Below, piece after piece: positions 18,610 through 26,893 of a stretch of 64,000 nt of DNA (position 1 is the first letter of the stretch; each line of letters starts with the position of its first letter). Under the pieces are notes generated by a model. The model made no database searches, was not told the DNA's origin, and saw only the letters and a list, made by a program, of their open reading frames with translations. The translations under genes and the position numbers were made by a program. The stretch is from contig OZ223306.1 in NCBI GenBank assembly GCA_965140735.1, positions 1,240,001 through 1,304,000 of the forward strand, written 5' to 3'. This DNA comes from Fusibacter_A sp965140735 (GTDB lineage Bacteria > Bacillota > Clostridia > Peptostreptococcales > Acidaminobacteraceae).

Positions 18610-18637
18610 ATTATAACCGAAAACTAATGATATACAA
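18610..18637 (-). promoter_or_regulatory. Promoter of the PBP-murE-...-sbp unit
   Basis: TTGTAT at 18632-18637, a 16-base spacer and TATAAT at 18610-18615 on the minus strand, about 30 bases before the PBP start codon and after the ftsL terminator. Confidence 0.6.
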
Positions 18638-18699
18638 TCATTGTCTATAATTTCCTGTTAACCGAATAAACTTACTATAAATTAGACACCCGTAATTGT

Positions 18700-18736
18700 C
18701 TCTAATAAAACGAAAAGCCTGCGGGTAAGCAGACTT
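18700..18736 (-). terminator. Terminator after ftsL
   Basis: On the minus strand AAGTCTGC, loop TTACCC, GCAGGCTT (one G-T pair) is followed by TTCGTTTT. The T run is interrupted, so read-through into the PBP gene is possible. Confidence 0.65.
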
Positions 18737-18756
18737 CGTATAAACTAGATTCGAGC

Positions 18757-19272
18757 TTATTTATTTACTCTAAACAATGCAGCTACAATATCCTTAAACA
18801 TACTAGGTTCTTCTTTTACGATCTCTGATGCCATTGGAATTGCTGACTGTTTATCTTTAAGTGCATATTTAACCGTTGAATCAATATAAACGATTTGCTC
18901 TTTAGTTGGATATTGCATCTTTAATTCTTCTATCGCAATTTTCTCAACTGCTTTAAGCTCTGTTTTTTGTTCAATATCTGCACTTAATTCTTCGATTTGT
19001 GTGTTTAAAGACTTAATCTCCGATTTTAAGCTAAATATATTATATTTAGCTTCACTGACCAGGGAGTTTTTGTAAATAATCATACTCAACATTGCTACAA
19101 AGATAAACACCAAAAGCATCGACTTAACAATATTAACAAAAGTCGTTTTTGCACGTTTTTTCTGTTTTTCCCTTTCCAAGCGTTTCTTTCTGATATTAAC
19201 AATTTTAGCGGATTGAGACTTGTTAAAATCGTTGATATCATATTCGCTTTGTAATCTGTCGGTTGAGTACAT
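18757..19272 (-). CDS. ftsL: FtsL-like septum protein
   Basis: The 171-residue protein has a basic cytoplasmic start, one membrane helix (about residues 50-67, MLLVFIFVAMLSMIIY) and a following coiled coil (SLKSEIKSLNTQIEELSADI), which is the FtsL/DivIC architecture. Sequence conservation in this family is very low, so the call rests on topology and position between rsmH and the septal PBP. It would join FtsQ/DivIB in activating septal synthesis. It lies 18 bases after rsmH and is followed by a terminator. Confidence 0.8.
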   Translation of the reverse strand: MYSTDRLQSEYDINDFNKSQSAKIVNIRKKRLEREKQKKRAKTTFVNIVKSMLLVFIFVAMLSMIIYKNSLVSEAKYNIFSLKSEIKSLNTQIEELSADIEQKTELKAVEKIAIEELKMQYPTKEQIVYIDSTVKYALKDKQSAIPMASEIVKEEPSMFKDIVAALFRVNK

Positions 19273-19290
19273 ACTACCCCTCCTTGGGTA

Positions 19291-20223
19291 TTATTTCACC
19301 TGCGCAATCCTTAATTTAGCACTCCTTGCTCTAGGATTGTTTTCAAGTTCATCTTCTGATGGTATAATAGGTTTTTTGGTTATTATTTTTACTTTAGGTT
19401 TATTGTTACAAACACATACCGGCAATTCCTTTGGACATATACAGCCTTCTGCAAGTCGTTTAAATGTCGTCTTTACAATCCGATCTTCTAAAGAATGGAA
19501 TGTGATAATAGCAATTCGACCACCTTTATTCATAACACTTACGGTATCTTCTATTGTTTTTTCAATAATTTTAAGTTCGTTGTTCACTTCAATTCGAATC
19601 GCTTGGAAAGTTCGTTTTGCAGGATGCGGACCATCTTGTCGCGCTTTTGAAGGAATCGCTTTTTTTATGATGTCCACAAGTTCAAAAGTCGTCTCTATAG
19701 ACTTTTCAGCTCTAGCCTCCACAATAAACTTGGCAATTCTAGCTGCCCAATTCTCTTCACCGTATGATCTGATGACCTCAAGGAGTTCTTTTTCTGAGTA
19801 AGTGTTAACCACATCCCAAGCTGAAAACGAAGCCGTTTGATCCATCCTCATATCCAGCGCACCATCATTCATATATGAAAAGCCACGCTCTGCTTCATCT
19901 AGTTGATATGATGAAACCCCTAAGTCTAATACTAATCCATCTATCTTATCTATTTCTAATTCTTTCAAAACTGTTTTTATATTTTCAAAATTACTATGTG
20001 CTGGAACAAACTTGCCTTCAAATATAGACAGCCTTTTCGCCGCAGCATCAAGCGCATCTTGATCTTGATCAATGCCAATGAGTTTTCCCTTTTCTAAATA
20101 TTGAAGAATTTTAAACGAATGGCCACCACCACCTAGAGTGCCGTCTACATAAATACCATTTGGTTTAATATCTAACCCTTCAATTGTCTCTTTTAGTAAT
20201 ACAGTAACATGATTAAACCCCAT
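19291..20223 (-). CDS. rsmH: RsmH (MraW), 16S rRNA m4C1402 methyltransferase
   Basis: The 310-residue SAM-dependent enzyme methylates N4 of C1402 in 16S rRNA. It has HVTVLLKETIEGL at the start, the SAM loop VDGTLGGGGHS, GLVLDLGVSSYQLDEAERGFS, MRMDQ, and the C-terminal block IITFHSLEDRIVK. The start is ATG 20223 behind GGGAG; a frame starting 21 bases upstream would include that ribosome site. It lies 32 bases after mraZ. Confidence 0.97.
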   Translation of the reverse strand: MGFNHVTVLLKETIEGLDIKPNGIYVDGTLGGGGHSFKILQYLEKGKLIGIDQDQDALDAAAKRLSIFEGKFVPAHSNFENIKTVLKELEIDKIDGLVLDLGVSSYQLDEAERGFSYMNDGALDMRMDQTASFSAWDVVNTYSEKELLEVIRSYGEENWAARIAKFIVEARAEKSIETTFELVDIIKKAIPSKARQDGPHPAKRTFQAIRIEVNNELKIIEKTIEDTVSVMNKGGRIAIITFHSLEDRIVKTTFKRLAEGCICPKELPVCVCNNKPKVKIITKKPIIPSEDELENNPRARSAKLRIAQVK

Positions 20224-20255
20224 AGTCTTATTCTCCCATCTCAATCCGTTAGTGG

Positions 20256-20693
20256 TTAGAAACTGATTCCCAGAGATTCCATATCCTCTGCTAAATCATC
20301 CATATTGGCGGTCATAAAGTCATTATATGCTTCCCATGCCTTTTGATCCCAAACTTCTATTCGAGAGCCTGCACCATTTATGTATACTTCTCGATCAATA
20401 CTGGCATGTTCTCTTAGGGGCTGTGGTAACAAAATTCTGCCTTGCTTATCTAAAGAGCACTCTGCTGCACCAGCAAAAAATGAACGTGCAAACGCTCTTG
20501 CCTTCTTATTAGAAAGTGGTAATGCTTTTAATTTTTCTTCAAACAATCGCCATTCATCCATTGAAAAAATGAACAGACAATGGTCCAGACCCTTAGTGAT
20601 ATAAAAAGTCTCCCCTAACTTTTCTCTAAATTTTGAAGGTATGCTCAATCGATTTTTAGCATCGACAGAGTGTCTGTATTCTCCAGTAAACAT
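20256..20693 (-). CDS. mraZ: MraZ transcriptional regulator
   Basis: This 145-residue protein has two AbrB-like MraZ domains: GEYRHSVDAKNRLSIPSKFRE at the start (shown by DAKNRLSIP) and ECSLDKQGRILLPQPLREHA in the second half (DKQGRILLP). It represses the dcw operon in studied bacteria by binding short direct repeats before its own gene. The start is taken at ATG 20693, which gives the family-typical MFTGEY; an ATG three bases earlier is equally placed for the ribosome site GGAAG. A longer frame from GTG 20741 starts inside the promoter and operator. Confidence 0.94.
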   Translation of the reverse strand: MFTGEYRHSVDAKNRLSIPSKFREKLGETFYITKGLDHCLFIFSMDEWRLFEEKLKALPLSNKKARAFARSFFAGAAECSLDKQGRILLPQPLREHASIDREVYINGAGSRIEVWDQKAWEAYNDFMTANMDDLAEDMESLGISF

Positions 20694-20737
20694 CATCCAC
20701 TCTTCCTTTTGTTTTTTAAAAGCTATGGTCTTTCTAC

Positions 20738-20764
20738 CCACTTTGACACATTTTATACCACTTT
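20738..20764 (-). promoter_or_regulatory. MraZ operator: three boxes with 10-base pitch
   Basis: On the minus strand AAAGTGG (20758-20764), AAAATGT (20748-20754) and AAAGTGG (20738-20744) lie at an exact 10-base spacing, so all face one side of the helix. They flank and overlap the -10 box and the start of transcription. Known MraZ sites are AAAGTG-type direct repeats with this period, so autorepression is likely. Confidence 0.7.
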
Positions 20765-20780
20765 ATATAGTTATTTTAAA
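20752..20780 (-). promoter_or_regulatory. Promoter of mraZ-rsmH-ftsL
   Basis: TTTAAA at 20775-20780, a 17-base spacer and TATAAA at 20752-20757 on the minus strand. The start of transcription would lie near 20745, inside the MraZ box array. Confidence 0.6.
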
Positions 20781-20803
20781 CTTTTTTTGAACAAAGCGCA
20801 ACT

Positions 20804-20838
20804 AAAAAAGCGACTTTACATTAAATAAAGTCGCTTTT
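20804..20838 (-). terminator. Terminator of lgt
   Basis: On the minus strand AAAAGCGACTTTA pairs with TAAAGTCGCTTTT across a seven-base loop and runs into T. It separates lgt from the mraZ promoter. Confidence 0.85.
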
Positions 20839-20964
20839 CCCTAGCATTCTAGGGCTATAGCCTCATCTTCTGAATGGATTGAAATTTCAATCTTTTTCAA
20901 TTTTTAAATGATTCATTACTTGCATTTCTATATGCAGTCTACTATAAAACCGAGCACACTACAT

Positions 20965-21714
20965 CTAGTGTTTATCCTCAATTTTCCATTTCCCTGTTTT
21001 TCTTGCGTAAATAATAACACCAAGGCCAAGTGCAATAAAGACTAAACTAATCACTTGAGCAATTCGAAGTGGACCTAACATTAAACTATCGGTCCTAAGA
21101 CCCTCTATAAAAAATCGGCCAATCGAATAAAAAATCATATATTTTAAGAAATGCTCCCCATAAAATTTCCGTTTTTTAAAAGTGATGAGTAATATCCCGA
21201 AGATCATTAAATTCCAAAGAGATTCATATAGAAAAGTAGGATGTACTTTAACGCCATCCACCATGATCCCCCACGGTAAATCCGTCGGCCCACCGTGTGC
21301 TTCTTGGTTGATATAATTGCCCCATCGTCCAAGCGCTTGACCAAAGATCAAAGGAATAGCAACCATATCTGCTAAATCTGCAAAATTAAGTTTCTTAACC
21401 TTACAAACGATATAGCCACCTATAAGCCCACCTATAATGCCGCCATGAATCGCAAGGCCACCCTGTCTAAAAGCCAAAATCATATTAGGATGCGCACTAT
21501 AATAAGACCATTCAAAAATAACATAATAAGCACGTGCTCCAATTATTGCCGATGGCAAAATCACAAGCGCCAAATCAATTAAGTCATTTTCCACATAACC
21601 ATATTTTTTACCAAGTTTTGTTAGAAATATTGTCCCTAAAAACATTGCTGAGGCAATGATGATACCATACCAAGCAATGCCTACTCCAAAGATTTCAAAT
21701 GCATAACGATTCAT
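20965..21714 (-). CDS. lgt: Prolipoprotein diacylglyceryl transferase
   Basis: The 249-residue membrane enzyme has about seven helices and the Lgt signature GRWGNYINQEAHGGPTDLP. Other conserved blocks are GGLAIHGGIIGG and HPTFLYESLWN. It moves diacylglycerol from phosphatidylglycerol to the lipobox cysteine of prelipoproteins, the first step of lipoprotein maturation; the lipoproteins at 53268 and 54368 would be substrates. It is seven bases after an M16-type peptidase gene and ends that operon. Confidence 0.97.
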   Translation of the reverse strand: MNRYAFEIFGVGIAWYGIIIASAMFLGTIFLTKLGKKYGYVENDLIDLALVILPSAIIGARAYYVIFEWSYYSAHPNMILAFRQGGLAIHGGIIGGLIGGYIVCKVKKLNFADLADMVAIPLIFGQALGRWGNYINQEAHGGPTDLPWGIMVDGVKVHPTFLYESLWNLMIFGILLITFKKRKFYGEHFLKYMIFYSIGRFFIEGLRTDSLMLGPLRIAQVISLVFIALGLGVIIYARKTGKWKIEDKH

Positions 21715-21721
21715 TTTTCAC

Positions 21722-23017
21722 CTATTCCTTTAGTTCATTTTTTAAGAGTATAGCCATAGAATGATTTTCCTCATCTTCAAAAAAGTAATTAAACACCTCA
21801 ACCATATAATCATACTTCACGTTTTTATAAGCTTCGATTTGAGTGTAGAAATTACGATTTTTAGTCAGTTGATACGTAAAATTAGAAGCTATTGTATTGA
21901 GTGAATTCATTGATGATAGAACTCTTCCAATCATTTTGCGCTTAATGCGTTCAAAATCGACTGGATCAAATCCATTGGCCTTGAAAGAACGAATGGTATC
22001 AAAAATCATTTTTTCAACGGCTTCTATGTCATCGGTATCGTTGGAGATCACTATATAAGAAAGATTCTTTTCAACTTGTACGTCAAATTCAAATTGTCCT
22101 TGAACTAAATTCTGTTCATAAGCGTCTTTAAAAAGTCGACTCCCTCTTCCAAGTACAAGATCTAGTGCCACTTTAATTGCAGCCATATAGTCATAATAGT
22201 CTCCAATCACAGGTTTGGTATGCTTAAAACCGAGTTCAAATCGATTTTTATGCACATCACCATAAATGACGGTACGCTTCGTATGAATCGGATTTGATTC
22301 TGTGAATTCTACTTTTTTCGCAGTCTTATCTCTCTGTTTAAATTCTTCTGTTTGAAGGCCATCCACAAGGTTTACCATCTCTTCTACATCTACATCGCCA
22401 TAAATAATCATCTTCATATTTTCAGGCGTATAAAAAGAATTATAGCATAAAAGTACTTTCTCCACATCAATATCTTGAATAGATTCAACCGATCCTGCAA
22501 TTTCCTCTCGCAATGGATGTTCGCTTATTAAACCTTTCATAAGCGTCCTATTCAAGCGCCAAGTGGGCTCATCTTCGTACATTCTGATTTCTTGTTCAAT
22601 GACTCCAAGCTCTTTTTTGACACTCTTTTCAGTGATACTAAGCGTCTGTACAAATTCCATCAGTATTTTGATTGTCTCTTCTATATACTTTACAGTATCA
22701 CAATGATAAACCGTTGCATAGTTACTTGTATAAGCATTGACACCAGCGCCAAGTTCTTCAAAAGCAGAAAATGTGTTTCTATCCGAATCTTCGAATACTT
22801 GATGCTCTAAGAAATGTGCAATACCAGCAGGTACTTCCACGAGTTCATTATCGCCTGTATAAAATTTATTGTGAATCCCACCATAATGCACTGCAAAGAA
22901 AGCATATTTTTTAACAAAGTCTTTTTTTGGCACGATGATTACTTCTAAACCTGATTCTAAAAAGGCTCTATGATATGATTCATTAAGATATTCATTTGTT
23001 ATTTTTTCTATTCTCAT
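21722..23017 (-). CDS. M16-family peptidase, YmfH-like (active-site subunit)
   Basis: The 431-residue insulinase-fold protein has an inverted zinc motif HFLEH (His 68, Glu 71, His 72) and a downstream GVIEQEI segment that supplies the further Glu. It pairs with the next gene upstream, which lacks the motif, as in heterodimeric M16B peptidases. In Bacillus the equivalent ymfF/ymfH pair is annotated as linked to 5-aminopentanol modification of EF-P. The stop of its partner and its start are adjacent (23018/23017), so they are translated together. Confidence 0.88.
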   Translation of the reverse strand: MRIEKITNEYLNESYHRAFLESGLEVIIVPKKDFVKKYAFFAVHYGGIHNKFYTGDNELVEVPAGIAHFLEHQVFEDSDRNTFSAFEELGAGVNAYTSNYATVYHCDTVKYIEETIKILMEFVQTLSITEKSVKKELGVIEQEIRMYEDEPTWRLNRTLMKGLISEHPLREEIAGSVESIQDIDVEKVLLCYNSFYTPENMKMIIYGDVDVEEMVNLVDGLQTEEFKQRDKTAKKVEFTESNPIHTKRTVIYGDVHKNRFELGFKHTKPVIGDYYDYMAAIKVALDLVLGRGSRLFKDAYEQNLVQGQFEFDVQVEKNLSYIVISNDTDDIEAVEKMIFDTIRSFKANGFDPVDFERIKRKMIGRVLSSMNSLNTIASNFTYQLTKNRNFYTQIEAYKNVKYDYMVEVFNYFFEDEENHSMAILLKNELKE

Positions 23018-24289
23018 TTAATCCTCCTTATTTATAAAGGCAATCGTATCTAATTCCAATAGCCTTGCTGCTTCAACTACGTCTGATTTTGTGGTGTTTT
23101 CAATCATCTCAATTTTTTTATCAATGTCCATTGGTAAATTAAACTGACATTGAGCATAGTAGTAGTTGATAAAACTATTTTGATAATCAGATATTGAAAG
23201 GAAGCTTGAAATGATCATTTCTTTTGCTTTTGCTAAATCATCTTCTGTAAAGTCACCCTCTTTAAGCAACTCAACTTCTTCTTTTATAAGTGCCAACGTT
23301 TTTTCATAGTTATCTGGATCTATACCTGCATATATCAACATAATGGACTTGAATTTATCTGATCTTGCAAATATCGTATAACATAACGATTCTTTTTCCC
23401 TTACTGTCGTGAAGAGTTTAGAACCACCACCGCCACCGAGTACTGTACTTGCAATAAACAGCGCAGCATATCTAGGATCATCGTATGCAATATCAAAATG
23501 ATAGCCCAATACCAATCGTCCTTGAGTCACTTGCATCTTTTCTTCATGATACTTTACTTTTTTGACTTCTTTTTTATGTGAAGTTCTCAAGACAGGTGTA
23601 AAAGAGGTTCTCTCTAATCTAAAACATTCCTTGATCACAGGTAAAATACGCTCTTCTTCCACATCACCATTTACAATAATATCAATTTCCGCTTCTCTGA
23701 GCAAAAATTGTAAATGCTCATAAAGCGACTGTGGCGTTATTTCATTAACCCATTCAACCGTACCCAGTTCATGAATTTTATAGTTTTCATCTTCAAACAT
23801 GGTTTCAAGACAATTTGAAATTGCCCAATCCATTTTATCGTCTTTTCGCATTTCAATTTCACTGATTAATGTCGCTTTGGCTTGTTCAAAAATATCTTTT
23901 TTAAACCCGCCATCCTCTACTAAAGGATCGAAAAGAATATCTGTGAGAATTTTTAATGGTTTTTCATAAAAATGATCTTCATCCAAATACTTTTCATTTG
24001 GAAAAGACATTTTAATCTGAATCGTTTGATTGTTGCCATACTTATGTGTATCTACCACGATTACCGATCCATATAAATATTCTAACTCATTGTTAATCGA
24101 CCGCAATGACGGTAAGGATTTTGTCGCATGGTCTATAATTCTAGACAACAATGCATTATAAGATGCCTCAACAGGTAAAAGTGGTCTTTTAAAGTAGATT
24201 CCTGTTAAAACCGTTTTAAACTTCTCCGACTGAATCACATGAACTGTCACACCTTCAGTCAATTTTGCTTTCATGGTTCCTTTTATCAT
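23018..24289 (-). CDS. M16-family peptidase homologue, YmfF-like (no zinc motif)
   Basis: The 423-residue protein has the two-domain M16 fold pattern, including the glycine-rich block TVLGGGGGSKLFTTVREKESL, which is typical of the non-catalytic partner. No HxxEH motif is found. It would form the chamber with the YmfH-like protein. It is the first gene of the ymfF-ymfH-lgt operon and has its own promoter facing away from ychF. The start ATG 24289 has GAAGGAAG seven bases ahead. Confidence 0.87.
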   Translation of the reverse strand: MIKGTMKAKLTEGVTVHVIQSEKFKTVLTGIYFKRPLLPVEASYNALLSRIIDHATKSLPSLRSINNELEYLYGSVIVVDTHKYGNNQTIQIKMSFPNEKYLDEDHFYEKPLKILTDILFDPLVEDGGFKKDIFEQAKATLISEIEMRKDDKMDWAISNCLETMFEDENYKIHELGTVEWVNEITPQSLYEHLQFLLREAEIDIIVNGDVEEERILPVIKECFRLERTSFTPVLRTSHKKEVKKVKYHEEKMQVTQGRLVLGYHFDIAYDDPRYAALFIASTVLGGGGGSKLFTTVREKESLCYTIFARSDKFKSIMLIYAGIDPDNYEKTLALIKEEVELLKEGDFTEDDLAKAKEMIISSFLSISDYQNSFINYYYAQCQFNLPMDIDKKIEMIENTTKSDVVEAARLLELDTIAFINKED

Positions 24290-24347
24290 AAGTCACTTCC
24301 TTCAATTAGTAGTTCATTGATGTTAATCTAGCGTTACGTATCTTCTT

Positions 24348-24376
24348 ATTATATAATATTTACAATGCCTTGTTAA
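24348..24376 (-). promoter_or_regulatory. Promoter of the ymfF-ymfH-lgt operon
   Basis: TTAACA at 24371-24376, a 17-base spacer and TATAAT at 24348-24353 on the minus strand. It overlaps the spacer of the divergent ychF promoter. Confidence 0.7.
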
Positions 24377-24387
24377 TGGTTTATAAT
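24359..24387 (+). promoter_or_regulatory. Promoter of ychF
   Basis: TTTACA at 24359-24364, a 17-base spacer and TATAAT at 24382-24387. It is interlaced with the minus-strand promoter, so the two cannot easily be occupied together. Confidence 0.7.
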
Positions 24388-24450
24388 GATTTATGCATGC
24401 TGGAAGTAAAATTGTAAGATTTTAACATATAAATAGAAGGTAGGTTTAAA

Positions 24451-25542
24451 ATGAAATTAGGTATCGTAGGTTTGCCAAATGTTGGTAAAAGCACATTGTT
24501 CAATGCAATTACAAAAGCGGGCGCGGAAAGTGCAAACTATCCTTTTTGTACAATTGAACCAAACGTAGGCGTCGTTTCTGTACCCGATCCACGTCTTAAT
24601 GTTTTAAAAGAAATGTACGACTCAAAAAAAGTCGTTCCCACTGCTATTGAATTTTATGATATAGCAGGTCTTGTTAAAGGTGCTTCTAATGGTGAAGGCT
24701 TAGGGAATAAATTTTTAAGTCATATCAGAGAAGTTGCTGCAATCGTTCATGTGGTGCGTTGCTTTGAAGATGAAAATGTCGTTCATGTGGATGGTGCTAT
24801 TGGTCCTTTAAAAGATATTGAAACCATTAATATTGAGCTTATTTTATCAGATGTTGAGATGCTCGACAGAAGAATTCAAAAAACTCAAAAACAGCTTAAA
24901 GCAGATAAATCATTGATGAAAGAATTTGAGCTTCTTGAACGCATTAGAAAAGTCCTTGAAGATGGACAATCTGCAAGGACAATGGAATTCACTGCTGATG
25001 AAGAAGAACTTGTAAAATCTCTTAACTTACTCTCTTACAAGCCTGTTATTTACTGTGCAAATGTCTCTGAAGAAGATGTTGTTGAAGGGATTGAAAATGA
25101 TTTTGTAAAAGAAGTTAGAAAATTTGCCGACTCAGAAAACGCTGAAGCAGTCATGATCTGTGGTAAAGTTGAACAAGAAATTTCGGAACTTGATGATGAA
25201 GACAAACAAGCTTTCCTCGAAGAGTTAGGGCTTAAAGAGTCGGGTCTTGATAAACTCATCCGTGCAAGTTATCACCTACTTGACCTCATCAGTTTCTTAA
25301 CAGCTGGTCCTCAAGAAGTTAGAGCGTGGACTATCAGACGTGGTACTAAAGCACAACAAGCTGCTGGTAAAATTCACTCGGATATCGAACGTGGTTTCAT
25401 CAGAGCAGAGACGATTGCTTTCGAAGATATCAAGACTTACGGTACCATGACTGTGGCTAAAGAAGCTGGTAAAGTGAGACTTGAAGGTAAAGAATATATC
25501 GTTCAAGATGGCGATGTGATGCTGTTTAGATTCAACGTATAA
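24451..25542 (+). CDS. ychF: YchF/OLA1 family P-loop ATPase
   Basis: This 363-residue protein of the Obg-related superfamily opens with GIVGLPNVGKSTLFNAIT (P loop GLPNVGKS), has FYDIAGLVKGAS as switch region, then a coiled-coil insert and a C-terminal TGS domain (RGTKAQQAAGKIHSDIERGF is the typical entry). Despite its GTPase ancestry the family prefers ATP and binds ribosomes. Length is normal. The last 14 bases of the gene plus the next base (GATTCAACGTATAAA, 25529-25543) recur at 27596-27610, which bears on the history of the region downstream. Confidence 0.97.
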   Translation: MKLGIVGLPNVGKSTLFNAITKAGAESANYPFCTIEPNVGVVSVPDPRLNVLKEMYDSKKVVPTAIEFYDIAGLVKGASNGEGLGNKFLSHIREVAAIVHVVRCFEDENVVHVDGAIGPLKDIETINIELILSDVEMLDRRIQKTQKQLKADKSLMKEFELLERIRKVLEDGQSARTMEFTADEEELVKSLNLLSYKPVIYCANVSEEDVVEGIENDFVKEVRKFADSENAEAVMICGKVEQEISELDDEDKQAFLEELGLKESGLDKLIRASYHLLDLISFLTAGPQEVRAWTIRRGTKAQQAAGKIHSDIERGFIRAETIAFEDIKTYGTMTVAKEAGKVRLEGKEYIVQDGDVMLFRFNV

Positions 25543-25543
25543 A
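25529..25543 (+). repeat. Direct repeat, left copy (ychF 3' end)
   Basis: GATTCAACGTATAAA covers the last codons and stop of ychF and is repeated exactly at 27596-27610. The pair brackets 2.05 kb with a methyltransferase and an acetyltransferase gene. Confidence 0.6.
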
Positions 25544-25547
25544 AAAG

Positions 25548-25644
25548 TGCAGAAATGCAGTGAAAGTTCTCAACGAGCAAGTTAACTCAAGCGAAGGCGT
25601 GGTTAACTTTGGCGAGTCTGAACTTTCGCAGAGATGCACGAAAT
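25548..25644 (+). other. Long nested hairpin after ychF
   Basis: GTGCA (near 25548) pairs with TGCAC, GAAAGTTC with GAACTTTC, and CAAGTTAAC with GTTAACTTTG (one bulge), forming an almost 100-base imperfect stem with internal loops. There is no T run, so it is not a standard terminator. It resembles in style the 104-bp palindromes at 40865. Confidence 0.55.
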
Positions 25645-25699
25645 GAAATTCAGAAATGCATCACCAATTAATGTGTTATTGACATGATTTAAAATGGAC

Positions 25700-25794
25700 A
25701 TCCCCCCCTCACCACACACACCCTTTGGGCTAGCGTCCTCGCTTACGCTGTGGATAGCCCTTCTGATGTGTTTATGATGAGGGGGGATTTTTTT
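25700..25794 (+). terminator. Hairpin element A: terminator with conserved core
   Basis: Outer arms ATCCCCCCCTCA (25700-25711) and TGAGGGGGGAT (25778-25788) are followed by seven T. The loop holds the conserved core CCCTTTGGGCTAGCG ... GTGGATAGCCC (25721-25760), in which GGGCTA pairs with TAGCCC. The same core lies in the loops of three other hairpins with unrelated arms (27638, 35041, 36777). It is oriented to end ychF transcription. Confidence 0.8.
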
Positions 25795-25856
25795 ACAGAT
25801 CGCTATTACGGCGACCTCGTAAATTAACAGAACAAAAGCCCTACCAAAAGGAAGCG

Positions 25857-26879
25857 CTAATATAAACGTAAAATGAACATCAACTCATCAATTTGCTTTA
25901 CATCGATTTTCATGTTTAGTTCTTTGATATATGGTTTTAACAAGGATATAATAGAGTAATATTCCTCATCTATTACTTCTTTAGTCAACTCATCACAAGC
26001 TTCATAAAACTTTTTTTTGCTAACTTCATCTGAAAACATGATGTCACCAATAACTATTTCACCTTTATCATTTAATACACGTTTCATTTCCTGTAATGCG
26101 ATTACTTTCTCATCTTCATTCAAATGATGGAAGGCATATGTTGTTACTATGCGATCAAAAGCTTTATTTTCAAATGGTAATTTTAGAAACTCCCCATAGC
26201 GTAATTTCAGATCATGCCATTTCTTCTTACATGTAAATAACATTTTTATAGATTGATCCAAACCTATTACTTCATAACCTGACAGCAGATATTTACAAGT
26301 AAGATTACCTGTACCACTACCTATATCTAGCACACTACCGTTTTCAAAATTACGGGTGCTCATCTCATAGACCTCATCTAACACTTGATTATAATTATCA
26401 AAGAAATTCAAATTTCCAATATCGTTTTTTATACTAGTATCATAATTATCAGCCCAATCATCGAAGTTCCATAAATCACGCCAATTATTCTTGACATTCA
26501 TTTGTTGACCTATTTTCCTTCCTGCTTCAATCATCTCCAGTTGTAACTTTTTATGCGTTTTATTATCTAAATATGCATCCATAACTGTCTCTAAAGAACT
26601 TTGAATCATTCTATACTTGTGAATGGTATCATTGACAATACTCAGTTGCTTAAAGAGTTGTGTTTCCAAATCCACTTCATCCGATAACAAGATTTTGATA
26701 TCCTCTATTGATAATTCAAATGCGCGATACGTTAATATAGCCTGCAATTTTAATAGATCATCCATAGAATAAACTCTATAATTATTTTTATCTCTCTCAG
26801 GAAAAATCAGACCCTTTTTCTCATAAAACCTTAATTGGTTTGCTTTTACTCCAAAAGTACTTGCAACTTCTTTTATATT
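25857..26879 (-). CDS. MerR-type regulator fused to a SAM-dependent methyltransferase
   Basis: The 340-residue fusion has a MerR helix-turn-helix in residues 1-70 (IKEVASTFGVKANQLRFYEK, then NYRVYSMDDLLKLQ), a short linker helix, and a class I methyltransferase from about residue 135 (VLDIGSGTGNLTCKYL as SAM motif I, FDRIVTTYAFHHL as motif post-I/II). Domain order suggests DNA binding controlled by a methyltransferase-fold ligand domain, or an enzyme that regulates itself. Target and substrate are unknown. The start is ATG 26879 behind AAAGGA; an upstream ATG at 26912 would overlap the acetyltransferase gene. It is cotranscribed with that gene. Confidence 0.85.
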   Translation of the reverse strand, partial: NIKEVASTFGVKANQLRFYEKKGLIFPERDKNNYRVYSMDDLLKLQAILTYRAFELSIEDIKILLSDEVDLETQLFKQLSIVNDTIHKYRMIQSSLETVMDAYLDNKTHKKLQLEMIEAGRKIGQQMNVKNNWRDLWNFDDWADNYDTSIKNDIGNLNFFDNYNQVLDEVYEMSTRNFENGSVLDIGSGTGNLTCKYLLSGYEVIGLDQSIKMLFTCKKKWHDLKLRYGEFLKLPFENKAFDRIVTTYAFHHLNEDEKVIALQEMKRVLNDKGEIVIGDIMFSDEVSKKKFYEACDELTKEVIDEEYYSIISLLKPYIKELNMKIDVKQIDELMFILRLY

Positions 26880-26893
26880 CATTAACGATCCTT

